Shown: positions 1 through 9,335, numbered from the stretch's first letter. The stretch: DNA of 64,000 bases from Brevibacillus agri (GCF_004117055.1 NZ_CP026363.1:3712001-3776000); one strand, 5' to 3'. A program made the numbers and translations. The notes: a model not told the origin generated them from the sequence alone.

Positions 1-467
1 ACAGCGTAGACGATCGTGGCCGGATCGATCACGACCAGCCTGCTGTTGTCCTCCACGATCAGCTTGGAGCGCTTGGGAGCAGCCGGCTCCTGCCTAGGCT
101 TGACCAGCCGCTCGCGGATGCGCTGCATCGTTTCCACCAGCCGCTTCGGCTCCGTCGGCTTCAGCAAATAATCGACGGCGTTCAGCTTGAAGGCGTCTAC
201 GGCAAACGTCTCATACGCCGTACAGAAGACGATGAGCGGCTGCGGCTTGCGGGCGGCCAGCATTCTCGCGGCCTGTGCCCCTTCCAGCTCCGGCATTTTC
301 ATATCGAGAAAAACGACGTCCGGCTCGTGCTCGTCGACCATTTCCAGCAACTCCCGGCCGTTGGTCGCGTAGGGAAGCAGCTCGACATCCCCTTCCTGTT
401 GCAACAAATAGCTCAACTCTTCACGTGCAAGTCGTTCGTCTTCTGCAATCATGATGCGAATCGGCAT
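1..467 (-). CDS. lytT: LytT/LytR-type response regulator (3' end outside window)
   Basis: This is the response regulator partner of the LytS kinase upstream. The 155 readable residues hold a receiver domain with the acidic pair E9/D10, phospho-acceptor D55 in FLDMKMPE and a conserved lysine in LLKPTEP, followed by a linker and the start of what should be a LytTR DNA-binding domain. The start ATG shares one base with the lytS stop codon (TGATG), so translation is probably coupled. In Bacillus, LytST controls lrgAB holin-like genes in response to pyruvate; no lrgAB is seen in this window. The C-terminus is cut by the window edge. Confidence 0.9.
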   Translation of the reverse strand, partial: MPIRIMIAEDERLAREELSYLLQQEGDVELLPYATNGRELLEMVDEHEPDVVFLDMKMPELEGAQAARMLAARKPQPLIVFCTAYETFAVDAFKLNAVDYLLKPTEPKRLVETMQRIRERLVKPRQEPAAPKRSKLIVEDNSRLVVIDPATIVYA

Positions 468-2218
468 CAGGCACTCACCTCTTTTTTGATTGGAATCGCA
501 AATGTGATCGAACTGCCGCCTTCTGGCCTGTTGGCAAAATGCAGTTGCGCATCCGGGCCTTGCAAACTGATGAGCCGCTGGTTGACGTTGTGGACCCCGA
601 TGCCGTTTCCGTCCTTGCGCTCCATCGGAATTTTGCCCAGGAGCGGAAGCAGTTCCTCCGGGAATCCTCGGCCGTTGTCCTCGATCGTAAACACGATGGC
701 ATGGCCTTGCCGCTTTACGCGCAGGCTGATTTCCCCGCCTGCCCCCATGTCGCGCAAGCCGTGGTGAATACAGTTTTCAATCAGCGGCTGCAAGGTGCCG
801 GGCGGCATGAGCGCGTCTTCCACGCCGGGATCAACGGACGTATGCACGGCGAACTGCTCGGAAAAGCGGATGCGGATAATCTCCAAATAAGCGTGCAGAT
901 GCTCCAACTCCTGGCCGACCGTGACCAGCGTGCTCGACGTGAGCTTCAGATTGAAGCGCATGAACACGCTAAGCTGAATGGTCATATGGCGGGCGAGCTG
1001 CGGGTCGATCCGGATCAAGGTCACGATCGAATTGAGCGTGTTGAACAAAAAGTGCGGGTGAATTTGCGCCTGCAGCATTCGCAGCTCCGCGTCCTTCATC
1101 AGCCCTTTCATCTGCTCGGCGAGCGACAGCGTCAACTGGTTGGAGATGAGGTTGCCAAGCCCTTTTGCCAGCGCCTCCTGAACTTTGCCGATTTGCTGGG
1201 GACGGCGAAAATACAGCTTGATTAAGCCGACGACGCTTCCCCCTTCTTTGATCGGAACGAGTATGGCGGCTTGCAGTTGGCATTGCTTGCGCTTGCAGCC
1301 GAGCATCTCCCGGCCCACGCCCTTGTCGATCGAGCCGCTGGCCAGCACGCGCTGCTCCAGATCGCTCTGAACCGTTTCTCCGGGCAAGTGATGGTCGGCC
1401 CCGGCGCCGACGTGGGCCAGTACGCACTCCCGGTCCGTCACGGCTACTGCGATCGCTTTCGCCTCGCGTTGCAGCACGAGCGCCGCTGCTTGCGCTGTCT
1501 GCGGCGTCAGCCCCATTTTCAACTGCGGCAAAATACGCTGAGCAATCGTGAACGCACGCTCAGCCTCCAACGCAGCGGAGCGCTCCTCTTCTTGCAAGGC
1601 GACGCGAATCATCGTCGTAAAAATGGCAATCGAAATGCTGTTCGTAAGCACCATCGGAATGCCAATGACATTGACCATCGTGCGAACCAGCTCCGGCGGT
1701 CCTGACATAATCAATAGCAGCGACATCTGGATCACGGGAGCAAACATGCCGATAAACAGCGCTTTGGAGGGCGAGATCACCCGTTCTTGCGAAAAAAACC
1801 GCGCCACATAACCTGCCAACAGCCCTGTGAGCGGAACGGACAAGCCCATGGGAACCGCGGCAAAACCGCCCAACTGATACAAGTGCAGGCCTGCAATAAT
1901 CCCCGCTCCCAGCCCGACCATCGGCCCGCCCAGAAGCCCTCCGATCACGACGCCGACCAGCGTGGAATTGGCAACGATCTCCTCTCCTGCAAGCGAAAAA
2001 ATCCAAAAGCCCGGGATGTACCCGTCTTTGTGCACCACCACGCCCGCATACGTGCCCGCGATGCCGAACAAGCCGAACATCATCGAAAAAGCGATGGAGG
2101 TTCCAAGGTGCAGCTCCCGGTCCAAAAGCTGCCGGAACAGCGGAATCCGCGTCAGGATAAACCCGAGCGTCAAGAGAATGCCCATCCGTTCGATGAGCAG
2201 CAGCGTGAGATTGTCCAC
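467..2218 (-). CDS. lytS: LytS-type sensor histidine kinase
   Basis: A membrane sensor kinase of about 583 residues. The N-terminal ~170 residues form the multi-pass 5TMR-LYT sensor, followed by a GAF-like region and a HisKA_5/HATPase kinase core. The phospho-acceptor His lies in HPHFLFNTLNSI, and an N-box-like PLIENCIHHGL and a G-box NGIGVHN are visible. I chose the GTG at 2218 (VDNLTLLLIERMG) because GGAGG lies 5 nt before it and LytS proteins begin this way; an upstream in-frame ATG at 2290 would add 24 unlikely residues. It forms an operon with lytT (one-base overlap). Confidence 0.93.
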   Translation of the reverse strand: MDNLTLLLIERMGILLTLGFILTRIPLFRQLLDRELHLGTSIAFSMMFGLFGIAGTYAGVVVHKDGYIPGFWIFSLAGEEIVANSTLVGVVIGGLLGGPMVGLGAGIIAGLHLYQLGGFAAVPMGLSVPLTGLLAGYVARFFSQERVISPSKALFIGMFAPVIQMSLLLIMSGPPELVRTMVNVIGIPMVLTNSISIAIFTTMIRVALQEEERSAALEAERAFTIAQRILPQLKMGLTPQTAQAAALVLQREAKAIAVAVTDRECVLAHVGAGADHHLPGETVQSDLEQRVLASGSIDKGVGREMLGCKRKQCQLQAAILVPIKEGGSVVGLIKLYFRRPQQIGKVQEALAKGLGNLISNQLTLSLAEQMKGLMKDAELRMLQAQIHPHFLFNTLNSIVTLIRIDPQLARHMTIQLSVFMRFNLKLTSSTLVTVGQELEHLHAYLEIIRIRFSEQFAVHTSVDPGVEDALMPPGTLQPLIENCIHHGLRDMGAGGEISLRVKRQGHAIVFTIEDNGRGFPEELLPLLGKIPMERKDGNGIGVHNVNQRLISLQGPDAQLHFANRPEGGSSITFAIPIKKEVSA

Positions 2219-2304
2219 GGCTTCCTCCTGTTTGTGTTGAAATCTTCTATAAATTCCGCATTTATTTCGAATTCCCTGCTGGACAGACAATCAAGCTGGG
2301 CGTT

Positions 2305-2325
2305 TTGCATACGCTGAGTGTGCAA
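2305..2325. promoter_or_regulatory. Inverted repeat before asnB
   Basis: TTGCATAC and GTGTGCAA form 8-bp arms with one mismatch around a 5-nt centre, ending 26 nt before the asnB start. It may be an operator or a leader hairpin. No matching regulator is recognised, and chance is not excluded. Confidence 0.3.
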
Positions 2326-2351
2326 TGCTTCATGGGAAGGATGATGGAAAC

Positions 2352-4199
2352 ATGTGTGGAATCGTAGGTTGGATTGATTGGGAAAAGGACCTTTCCCAGG
2401 AGCGTCCGGTACTGCAAAAAATGACCCGGTGCCTCACGGATCGCGGGCCTGACGCCGACGGGTTTTGGCTGACTCCGCGGGCCGCCCTCGGTCATCGTCG
2501 CCTCGTCGTGGTAGACCCGGCAGGCGGGCAACAGCCGATGACGGCTCTCAAAAGCGAACATGCCTGCACGATGATTTACAACGGGGAGCTGTACAACACG
2601 GAAGACTTGCGGCAGGAACTGCTCGCCTGCGGCCATACTTTTCAGTCCCATTCGGATACGGAGGTGCTGCTGCACACGTATCTGGAATGGGGCACGGACT
2701 GCCTCTCCAAGCTGAACGGTATTTTCGCTTTTGCGATCTGGGACGATCGGGCACAGCAATTGTTTGTCGCACGCGACCGGCTGGGTGTCAAGCCGCTGTT
2801 TTACGCGCAGAGAGGCAGCTCGTTTTTGCTCGCCTCCGAATTAAAAGCGCTGCTGGCCCACCCCGATGTACGGCCGGAGCTGTCGCGGGAAGGGCTCGCG
2901 GAAGTGTTTGGCATCAGCCCCGCGCGCACGCCGGGCCATGGCGTGTTCCATAACGTGCACGAAGTACGTCCGGGCTGCTTCCTCACCGTCACGCGCGACC
3001 GGGTCAAACAGGAGCGATACTGGCAGTTGGAAAGCCGTCCGCATACCGACGACCTGGACACGACGACAGCGCGCGTCAGAGAGCTCGTCGTCGATTCCAT
3101 CCAGCGCCAGTTGGTAGCGGACGTCCCTGTCGCGACCCTCCTGTCCGGCGGGCTTGACTCCAGCGTCATTACGGCTGTGGCCGCCGACTATTTCAAAAAA
3201 GAAGGCCGCGGAACGCTCCACAGCTACTCCATCGACTATGTAGACAACGACAAGCATTTCAAAGCGAGCGCTTTTCAGCCGAACGAGGATGCGCCGTATG
3301 TGCAGCTCGTTTCCAAATTTTTGGGCACCGCGCACCATACGATCGAATTGGATACGGCTGAGCTGATCGATGCCTTGAAAACAGCGACGCTCGCCCGCGA
3401 CCTGCCAGGGATGGCGGACGTGGACGCCTCGCTCTACCTGTTTTGCCGCGAGATCAAAAAAGAGACGACGGTTGTCCTCTCCGGCGAATGCGCAGATGAA
3501 GTGTTCGGCGGCTACCCGTGGTTTCACCGGGAGGAGCTGCTTACCGCCGGGACCTTCCCTTGGTCGCGGGCGGTGAAGGAACGGGCCTCGTGGCTTGCGC
3601 CCGAGCTGCGAGCCTGGGTCAAACCGGAGGAATACGTCGCGATGCGCTATGCGGAATCGCTCGACGAAGTGCCGCACTTGCCGGGTGAGGACCCGCTGGA
3701 AGCACGCCGCCGGGAAATGTTTTACCTCAATATTACGTGGTTCATGAATACGCTGCTCGATCGCAAGGACCGGATGAGTATGGCGGCCAGCCTGGAAGCG
3801 CGCGTGCCTTTTTGCGACCACCGGATCGTCGAGTACGTCTGGAATATCCCCTGGGAAATGAAAACGTACGGCAATCGCGAAAAAGGGATTTTGCGCAAGG
3901 CGATGGAAGGCATTCTCCCCGACGAAGTGCTGTACCGCAAAAAAAGCCCGTATCCGAAAACGCACAACCCGTCCTACACCGAAGCCGTCCGCACCTGGCT
4001 GCTTGATACTTTGAACGACCCGAGCTCGCCGCTGCTGCGGTTGGTCGATGTCCCCGTCATTCGCAAAATTGCCGAGTCGGACGCCCAGGCTTCCAGCATA
4101 CCGTTCTTCGGTCAGCTCATGAGCACGCCGCAGCTTTTCGCCTACCTGGGCCAGCTAGACTACTGGCTGCGCGAATACAAGGTCACGATCAAGGCGTAG
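2352..4199 (+). CDS. asnB: Asparagine synthetase, glutamine-hydrolysing (AsnB/AsnO type)
   Basis: Makes asparagine from aspartate, ATP and glutamine in the cytoplasm. The 615-residue protein matches the Bacillus AsnB/AsnO size. The mature N-terminus is the catalytic Cys of MCGIVGW (class II glutamine amidotransferase, ~1-210), followed by the synthetase domain with the ATP-pyrophosphatase loop SGGLDSS near residue 265 and SGECADEVFGGY. The start at 2352 is fixed because Cys must follow Met; the upstream in-frame ATG at 2325 would block this. It is divergent from lytST and ends at a strong terminator. Whether it serves growth or sporulation, like B. subtilis AsnO, cannot be decided from sequence. 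Confidence 0.95.
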   Translation: MCGIVGWIDWEKDLSQERPVLQKMTRCLTDRGPDADGFWLTPRAALGHRRLVVVDPAGGQQPMTALKSEHACTMIYNGELYNTEDLRQELLACGHTFQSHSDTEVLLHTYLEWGTDCLSKLNGIFAFAIWDDRAQQLFVARDRLGVKPLFYAQRGSSFLLASELKALLAHPDVRPELSREGLAEVFGISPARTPGHGVFHNVHEVRPGCFLTVTRDRVKQERYWQLESRPHTDDLDTTTARVRELVVDSIQRQLVADVPVATLLSGGLDSSVITAVAADYFKKEGRGTLHSYSIDYVDNDKHFKASAFQPNEDAPYVQLVSKFLGTAHHTIELDTAELIDALKTATLARDLPGMADVDASLYLFCREIKKETTVVLSGECADEVFGGYPWFHREELLTAGTFPWSRAVKERASWLAPELRAWVKPEEYVAMRYAESLDEVPHLPGEDPLEARRREMFYLNITWFMNTLLDRKDRMSMAASLEARVPFCDHRIVEYVWNIPWEMKTYGNREKGILRKAMEGILPDEVLYRKKSPYPKTHNPSYTEAVRTWLLDTLNDPSSPLLRLVDVPVIRKIAESDAQASSIPFFGQLMSTPQLFAYLGQLDYWLREYKVTIKA

Positions 4200-4221
4200 C
4201 GTAACGATGGCAACCGTGCAA

Positions 4222-4266
4222 AAGCAAAGCTCCTCGACCCCATGGTTATGGGGTTTTGAGGAGCTT
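4222..4266. terminator. Bidirectional terminator between asnB and the convergent gene
   Basis: A two-part hairpin: AAAGCTCCTC pairs with GAGGAGCTTT and inner CCCCA pairs with TGGGG, followed by a T-run on the plus strand. It overlaps the last codons of the convergent minus-strand gene. Confidence 0.9.
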
Positions 4267-4830
4267 TTTCTTTCCTTTGCTCTTTTTCTTTTTGGCCTGC
4301 TTTGCCTCGGGCTTCGCTGCAGGGTGCAAGACCGGCTTCGGCGCCGGCTTCGGCGTCGCCTTCAAAGCGGCGGCAGGCGGACGGTATCGCACGTCACCTT
4401 CGCGGCCGGACCGCTTCATGATCGTAAACGCATCGGTTTCTCCCGCGCGGATCAAGCGGTAATCCACTCTCGTCTTCTTTTCTCCCCCGACGAGGATCGC
4501 TGCCACCACTCGCTGGTTGGGGCAGTTCGCTTTGACTTGTACAGACTGTACCGTGTTCGGAAACGGCGGGACCGCGCCATACGGGATACACAGCTTTCCT
4601 TTTAGCATCCGCAGGCGGAGGTTGCGAATCATCGCCTCTGTCAGTTGTTTGCCCCAATACCTGCGAAAGATGCGGGAGATTTTCCGCTTCGTGTTGTATT
4701 TGTCGGGCAAGGGCGTGTAATCGACGCCATTTACGGTGTAGACGACCTTTCCTCGCGGCGACGTGGCGATCTGTGTCCAGACTTGCTCGGCCGAGCTGAT
4801 AAACTGCTTGAACATGCGCCATTCATCCAA
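4246..4830 (-). CDS. Hypothetical protein with Lys/Pro/Ala-rich tail
   Basis: I do not recognise this 194-residue protein. The N-terminal ~140 residues look folded (mixed hydrophobic and charged, several Trp/Tyr). The last ~45 are a low-complexity Ala/Pro/Lys tail ending in a poly-Lys stretch (KKKKSKGKKK), which could bind nucleic acid, teichoic acid or membrane. No signal peptide is seen. An in-frame ATG at 4848 is possible, but the AGGAGGTG ribosome site overlaps its first codons, so the TTG at 4830, 8 nt beyond that site, is the better start. The stop codon lies inside the bidirectional terminator, so the tail codons also build the terminator stem. Confidence 0.65.
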   Translation of the reverse strand: MDEWRMFKQFISSAEQVWTQIATSPRGKVVYTVNGVDYTPLPDKYNTKRKISRIFRRYWGKQLTEAMIRNLRLRMLKGKLCIPYGAVPPFPNTVQSVQVKANCPNQRVVAAILVGGEKKTRVDYRLIRAGETDAFTIMKRSGREGDVRYRPPAAALKATPKPAPKPVLHPAAKPEAKQAKKKKSKGKKKLLKTP

Positions 4831-4886
4831 CGATTTCACCTCCTCCATAAACCGTATGGAGAAGGGCTTATGCTAGTACGCCCTTT

Positions 4887-6929
4887 TTATTTGGCGAGCT
4901 TCACAACGTCCACACGCCCGGAGAAAAAGGTCGCGCCGCCGCCCATGTCGGCAACCCGATCAGGGGTGAGCGCGTTCACGTAATGCTTGGCCTGCGGGGC
5001 ATCTGCCCACAAGCCTTGGCTGACGACCACGCCCGGCAAAACATTTTCGCCGACGGATACGACCAGCTCGCATTCTCCCCGCTCATTCCAGACGCGCACC
5101 GTGTCCCCATCCGCAATCCCGGCGGCGAGCGCATCCGCGCTGTTCATATGCAGGCGAGGAATTTTCTCCATCTTGACGTGCTTGTCATTGTTGGAAAACG
5201 TCGAGTTCAAAAAGTTATGGTTCGGGCCGGGAATGAATCGGTACGGATAAGCGTCGTCCGTCAGAAGCGGCGTATATGTCGGCAAGGCCGGATAGCCTCT
5301 GTCTGCCATCGTCTGCGAGTACAGCTCGATTTTTCCGCTCGGAGTTGCCAGGCGGCCGGCAAAGTACGAATCGACCTTGGCCTTCATGAAGTTTCGTTCC
5401 GCGAGCGTCTCGAAGTCGATTCCTTCCAGATGCGGATTGCCGTGCCCCTGCAGCGCCTGGCGAATCATCTCCTCGTCGGAATCGCGGAAGGCAGGCTCGT
5501 CGTAGCCCATGGCAGCAGCGAGCAAGCGGAACAGTTCCGTGTTGGACTTGCTCTCGCCATACGGGGCGAGAACCGGCTTTTGCAACTGAATGTAGCGGTG
5601 CCAGTAGCTTGTGTAAAAGTCCATGTTTTCGTACGAGGACGTAGCGGGCAACACGATGTCGGCATAGCGAGCCGTCTCGGTCAAAAACAGATCGTGGACA
5701 ACGGTGAACAAATCTTCCCGCGCAAGCCCTTGTCTGACCTTGTTGCCATCCGGAGCGACAATCGCCGGGTTGCTCGTGTACACAAACAGCGACTTCACAG
5801 GTGGATTCGCTTCCAGAAGCGCTTTGCCCAGCTCGTTCATGTTGATGACGCGGGTGTTTTTGTCGGCGAGCAAATCCGGCCGCTGCAACGCGTTTTTGTT
5901 GTGCTCCAAAAATCCTTTGTTGCCCTTGATCGCGCCCCCGCCCCGCACGAGCCACTGTCCGGTGAGCGCGGGCAGACAGGCGATCGTCCGCACGCACATG
6001 CCGCCGTTGTCGTGATGCTGAATGCCGTTGCCGATGCGGATAAAGGCTGGCGACGTCTGCCCGTACCAGCGCGCCAGCTTGTAAATATCGTCAACCGGGA
6101 CGCCCGTAATCGCGGACACGGTAACCGGGTCGTACGCTTTTACGTGCTCCCTTAGCTCTTCGTGGCCGACCGTGTACGTTTGCAAAAAGGCGGAATCGAC
6201 CAAGTTTTCTGCGAACAGGACGTGCATAAGTCCGAGCGCCAGGGCGGTATCGGTCCCGGGCAAAATCGGGATGAACCAGTCGGCCCAGCGTCCTGTCTGG
6301 TTTTTATGGACGTCGATGACGACGATTTTCGCGCCGTTTTTCCGCGCCTGCTCGGCAAGCACGACCTGGTGCATGTTCGTGCTGACCGTGTTGATGCCCC
6401 ACATGATGAACAGCTTGGCGTGTACCGTGTCCTCAGGGTCGGTCCCGAAAGCGCCGCCCATCGTGAAGTTGTAGCCGACCGCTCCTGCGCTGTTGCAAAT
6501 CGTGCGGTCGAGAATGCTCGCACCCATGCGGTGGAAAAAGCGCCGATCCATGCCTTCCACATTGATCCGGCCCATATTTCCGTAAAAGCTGTACGGCAAA
6601 ATGGACTCGGGGCCGTCCGCATCAATCAAGGTACGCCAGCGCGAAGCAATCGTTTCGATCGCTTCCTCCCAGGTGATGCGGACAAACTCGCCGCGGCCTT
6701 TTTTCCCGACTCGCTTGAGCGGATAGGCCAGCCGCTTCGGATCGTAGAGGCGCGCCGCCATGTTGCGCACTTTGTTGCAAATGTTTCCTCTCGTCACCGG
6801 ATGGTTCGGATCGCCCTCGATTTTTACCAACTTGCCATCCTGCTTGTGAAGCAACAGTCCGCACTGATCCGGGCAATCCAGGGAGCAGACGGCAGGAAAT
6901 ACGCCATTTTCCTCTGTCGTAAAAGTCAC
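4887..6929 (-). CDS. Molybdopterin-dependent oxidoreductase (YoaE/YyaE-like)
   Basis: A 680-residue member of the DMSO reductase family of bis-MGD molybdo-enzymes. Four cysteines at 15, 19, 23 and 51 fit an N-terminal [4Fe-4S] site. The rest spans the molybdopterin oxidoreductase domain and a C-terminal molydopterin-dinucleotide-binding domain (near GPNHNFLNSTF). No Tat signal is present, so it probably works in the cytoplasm. Length and motif spacing resemble B. subtilis YoaE, a predicted formate-dehydrogenase-like enzyme with unproven substrate. I chose the GTG at 6929, preceded by AGAGGG at 6 nt; the ATG at 6998 would add 23 residues. It is monocistronic, with no electron-transfer subunit beside it. 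Confidence 0.88.
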   Translation of the reverse strand: MTFTTEENGVFPAVCSLDCPDQCGLLLHKQDGKLVKIEGDPNHPVTRGNICNKVRNMAARLYDPKRLAYPLKRVGKKGRGEFVRITWEEAIETIASRWRTLIDADGPESILPYSFYGNMGRINVEGMDRRFFHRMGASILDRTICNSAGAVGYNFTMGGAFGTDPEDTVHAKLFIMWGINTVSTNMHQVVLAEQARKNGAKIVVIDVHKNQTGRWADWFIPILPGTDTALALGLMHVLFAENLVDSAFLQTYTVGHEELREHVKAYDPVTVSAITGVPVDDIYKLARWYGQTSPAFIRIGNGIQHHDNGGMCVRTIACLPALTGQWLVRGGGAIKGNKGFLEHNKNALQRPDLLADKNTRVINMNELGKALLEANPPVKSLFVYTSNPAIVAPDGNKVRQGLAREDLFTVVHDLFLTETARYADIVLPATSSYENMDFYTSYWHRYIQLQKPVLAPYGESKSNTELFRLLAAAMGYDEPAFRDSDEEMIRQALQGHGNPHLEGIDFETLAERNFMKAKVDSYFAGRLATPSGKIELYSQTMADRGYPALPTYTPLLTDDAYPYRFIPGPNHNFLNSTFSNNDKHVKMEKIPRLHMNSADALAAGIADGDTVRVWNERGECELVVSVGENVLPGVVVSQGLWADAPQAKHYVNALTPDRVADMGGGATFFSGRVDVVKLAK

Positions 6930-7102
6930 GGTAGTCCCTCTTTCGTCGTTTGCTTTTTTTGGTTGTTCGCTGCAAGCTGCCACAAGCTCTAAATCCATGT
7001 AACCAGATCGCGTAACATTACTTTTCTATGTATTTTAGCATGAGTGGTGAGCATTTTCGCTACCGAAAACGCCGCGGCCTGCACTTGCGAGTCGGTCCAT
7101 AT

Positions 7103-7131
7103 AAAAAACCGCCTGAAAATCAGGCGGTTTT
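7103..7131 (-). terminator. rnpB terminator
   Basis: AAAACCGCCTGA/TCAGGCGGTTTT hairpin followed by a T6 run on the minus strand, just past the 3' end of rnpB. Confidence 0.9.
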
Positions 7132-7139
7132 GTCTTATC

Positions 7140-7555
7140 CTATCCAGCAGGAAATGCTATAAGCCAGGTTCTGTCTCTCCCGTGCTGCAAGCGGGACGTA
7201 TCCCTCGCACCAAGAGCGGTAGCCATCTATCTATGGCATCCGAAGATACCATCCGTCCCTTCCGTTTGATTCCTTCAGGACGGTTCCCCTACCAAATTTG
7301 GGTTTCTCGCTCGCAGGGTTTACCGCGTTCCATCTTTTCTGTCGCCAGAAAAGCTACGTTTCTGTGGCACTTTCAGCGTACTCGGGCCTCAGAGAGAGCC
7401 CTTTCCACGCCGTCAGCGAGGCTTGCGCCTCACTGCCCTGGCTTGCGCCAGGTACGAACACTCCAAGCATCTCAGCTTGGGCGAGCCTGGACTTTCCTCT
7501 ACCGCCAATCGCCGAGACGATTGCGGCAGCGGCTACCCGCATTTCCTGCATTTCA
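7140..7555 (-). ncRNA. rnpB: RNase P RNA, class B
   Basis: Catalytic RNA of RNase P, which trims tRNA 5' leaders. On the minus strand the hallmark GAGGAAAGTCC lies near the 5' end, GAAAGTGCCACAG and the conserved core GCGAGAAACCCAAATTTGG in the middle, and ACAGAACCTGGCTTAT near the 3' end. The P1 helix closes it: bases 7539-7549 pair perfectly with 7147-7157 (GCATTTCCTGC/GCAGGAAATGC). The core order and wording match B. subtilis class B RNA. The exact ends are estimated to within about 10 nt. Reading frames inside it are not genes. Confidence 0.97.
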
Positions 7556-7570
7556 GAATCAGTACTACAT

Positions 7571-7599
7571 ACTCTATCATACAGCTCATGTGCGGTCAA
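7571..7599 (-). promoter_or_regulatory. rnpB promoter
   Basis: Minus-strand TTGACC (7594-7599) and TAGAGT (7571-7576) with a 17-nt spacer, placed to start transcription about 10 nt before the P1 helix of rnpB. Confidence 0.6.
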
Positions 7600-7679
7600 C
7601 CAGCAGAAACTGGAACGTTCCCATTCGATCCTTTTGCCAACCTGTAGTACAATGAAAGAAGCGACAAGGAGGGTTGACC

Positions 7680-7988
7680 GTGATAACCATTACCCCACAG
7701 GCGGCAGCGCGCCTTGCCCTGATGATCGCGGAAGAGCGTGACGCAGACAAGCTGGGGATCAGGCTCGTTCCTACAACGACAGGCTGCGGCAGCTTTACCT
7801 ACAGCATTGCCATCACCGAAGCGGAAAAGCACGATCAGGTCCAGGTCATCAACGAAGTCCGCTTTTTTTACCAGCCGCAAGACGTAGACAAGCTCCTTGG
7901 GACTGTCATCGATTGCGATCCTGTCACGGGGCGTTTTTCCATTCTCCATCCCCGGCCGCAAGAGGCAAATTGCCCGCATACTCACTGA
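7680..7988 (+). CDS. HesB/IscA-fold protein (YqkB/YneR type)
   Basis: A 102-residue protein of the Fe-S biosynthesis (IscA/HesB) fold. The only Cys of the fold core is C36 in TTTGCGSF. The C-terminal Cys-Gly-Cys of true A-type carriers is absent (the tail has a single Cys in EANCPHTH), so an A-type carrier role is doubtful and the short Bacillus YqkB/YneR subgroup fits better. The start is the GTG at 7680, 7 nt after AAGGAGG; the in-frame TTG at 7674 touches the ribosome site. The next gene follows after 13 nt, suggesting an operon with the gamma-carbonic anhydrase. Confidence 0.75.
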   Translation: MITITPQAAARLALMIAEERDADKLGIRLVPTTTGCGSFTYSIAITEAEKHDQVQVINEVRFFYQPQDVDKLLGTVIDCDPVTGRFSILHPRPQEANCPHTH

Positions 7989-8001
7989 CCAGGAGGTTAT
8001 T

Positions 8002-8532
8002 ATGCTACTGCTTTCGTTCGAAAACATCAAGCCCAACATTCATCCAACTGTTTTCCTCGCCAAAGGCTCCGTCGTGTCGGGAGACGTGGAAATCGGCGAG
8101 GATTCTTCCATTTGGTACAACACCGTCATTCGCGGCGACATCGCGCCGACCATCATCGGCAAACGAGTGAGCGTGCAAGACAACAGCACGCTGCACCAAA
8201 GCCCGAACAACCCGTTGATTCTCGAAGACGAAGTAACGGTCGGACACAATGCCGTCCTGCACAGTTGCATCGTCCGCCGCGGCGCCTTGATCGGCATGGG
8301 CGCGATTGTGCTGGACCGCGCCGAGATCGGCGAGGAAGCGATGGTCGCGGCTGGCGCACTCGTCCCGCCCGGCATGAAAGTGCCGCCCCGCACGCTCGTG
8401 GTAGGCAACCCGGCGAAGGTCAAGCGGGAGCTGACCGAAGCAGACTTCAAAGAGCTGGTGCGCATCCGCCAGTCTTACGTCGACAAAGGAAAAATGTACC
8501 GCAAGCTGGAAGAAAGCCCGCTGGAACGGTAG
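8002..8532 (+). CDS. Gamma-class carbonic anhydrase family protein
   Basis: A 176-residue left-handed beta-helix protein of hexapeptide repeats, YrdA/YtoA type. The three zinc-ligand histidines of the gamma-class are present at H65, H82 and H87 (STLHQSP and VGHNAVLHSC). Such proteins form trimers with metal at subunit interfaces; whether this one hydrates CO2 cannot be told. AGGAGG lies 5 nt before the ATG. It follows the IscA-like gene closely and ends at a strong terminator. Confidence 0.9.
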   Translation: MLLLSFENIKPNIHPTVFLAKGSVVSGDVEIGEDSSIWYNTVIRGDIAPTIIGKRVSVQDNSTLHQSPNNPLILEDEVTVGHNAVLHSCIVRRGALIGMGAIVLDRAEIGEEAMVAAGALVPPGMKVPPRTLVVGNPAKVKRELTEADFKELVRIRQSYVDKGKMYRKLEESPLER

Positions 8533-8544
8533 CGCATAGAGACG

Positions 8545-8579
8545 AAAGGTCGAGGACATCCGTGCCCTCGACCTTTTTT
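8545..8579. terminator. Terminator between convergent genes
   Basis: AAAGGTCGAGG pairs with CCTCGACCTTT, with a T-run on the plus strand. Its end overlaps the stop codon of the convergent acetyltransferase gene. Confidence 0.9.
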
Positions 8580-9123
8580 AGTCGCGATATCTGCCCATCA
8601 CGATCGTATTGTAGTAGTTGCCGTCGGAAAGCAGTTTGTCCTGTTTCAAAACGCCCTCCACTTCAAAGCCAAGCCGCTCGTACAGCCGGATCGCTTTCTC
8701 ATTCGTTTCCAGGACGTGCAGCGTCATTTTTTTCACGCCAGTTCGATCCGCCCACGCGATTGATTCCTGCAACAAATGTTTTCCGATGCCGTATCCCCAA
8801 AAAGCTTGCAGGACTCCTACGCCAAACTCCACCTTGTGCGCGAATCTTTTCAGCGGGCTGCCTGCGCAGCGCGAAAACGCGACGATCTGCCCCTCTGCCA
8901 CCGCCACCAGAAACAGGTTGCGGCTGCTCGCGGCGTCAGCGCGAATCAGCTCGCTGAACCCGGCTTCGTCGATGTAGTCTTCGCCTTTTTCCCGGTCCAG
9001 ATTTTCCGTCTCGCCGTCGATTTGCAGCCGCAGCGCGGACAGCTCGCCCGCGTCCTGTTCCGTTGCGGAGCGGATCGTGTAAGTCAGCCCATTGACGGTA
9101 AAATCGCGCTTTTCGATTCGCAT
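8578..9123 (-). CDS. GNAT family N-acetyltransferase
   Basis: A 181-residue GNAT acetyltransferase. The acetyl-CoA-binding motif A is visible in FWGYGIGKHLLQ, followed by TLHVLETNEKAIRLYERLGF, the usual motif B, and a C-terminal NYYNTIVMGRY typical of RimI/RimJ-like peptide or spermidine acetylases. The substrate is not known. The start ATG at 9123 is preceded by GGGAGGGG at 5 nt; longer in-frame extensions lack a ribosome site. Confidence 0.88.
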   Translation of the reverse strand: MRIEKRDFTVNGLTYTIRSATEQDAGELSALRLQIDGETENLDREKGEDYIDEAGFSELIRADAASSRNLFLVAVAEGQIVAFSRCAGSPLKRFAHKVEFGVGVLQAFWGYGIGKHLLQESIAWADRTGVKKMTLHVLETNEKAIRLYERLGFEVEGVLKQDKLLSDGNYYNTIVMGRYRD

Positions 9124-9272
9124 GCTGCCCCTCCCTCTCTGTTTGGAGTTGATAAACTCTGCTGTGCTCGTCCATTTTTTCACAAAAAAGCCCTCAAGCG
9201 AACGAGTATTGGAAATTTTACCAAAACAAAGGAAATGGCGCAATTGTTTTGGCAACTCCTGGCATGGAGAAA

Positions 9273-9316
9273 AAAGAGCAGCGTATCCATTCATTAAGAG
9301 GACACTCTGCTCTTTT
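9273..9316 (-). terminator. Terminator of the DUF1385 gene
   Basis: AAAAGAGCAG pairs with CTGCTCTTTT across a 24-nt loop, with a T-run on the minus strand. Confidence 0.75.
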
Positions 9317-9335
9317 CCTGCCCGCCCGCTCGTGT

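Noticed and set aside
7190-7655. Open frames inside the RNase P RNA
   Set aside because: The region is explained by the conserved rnpB core and P1 helix; no coding signal.
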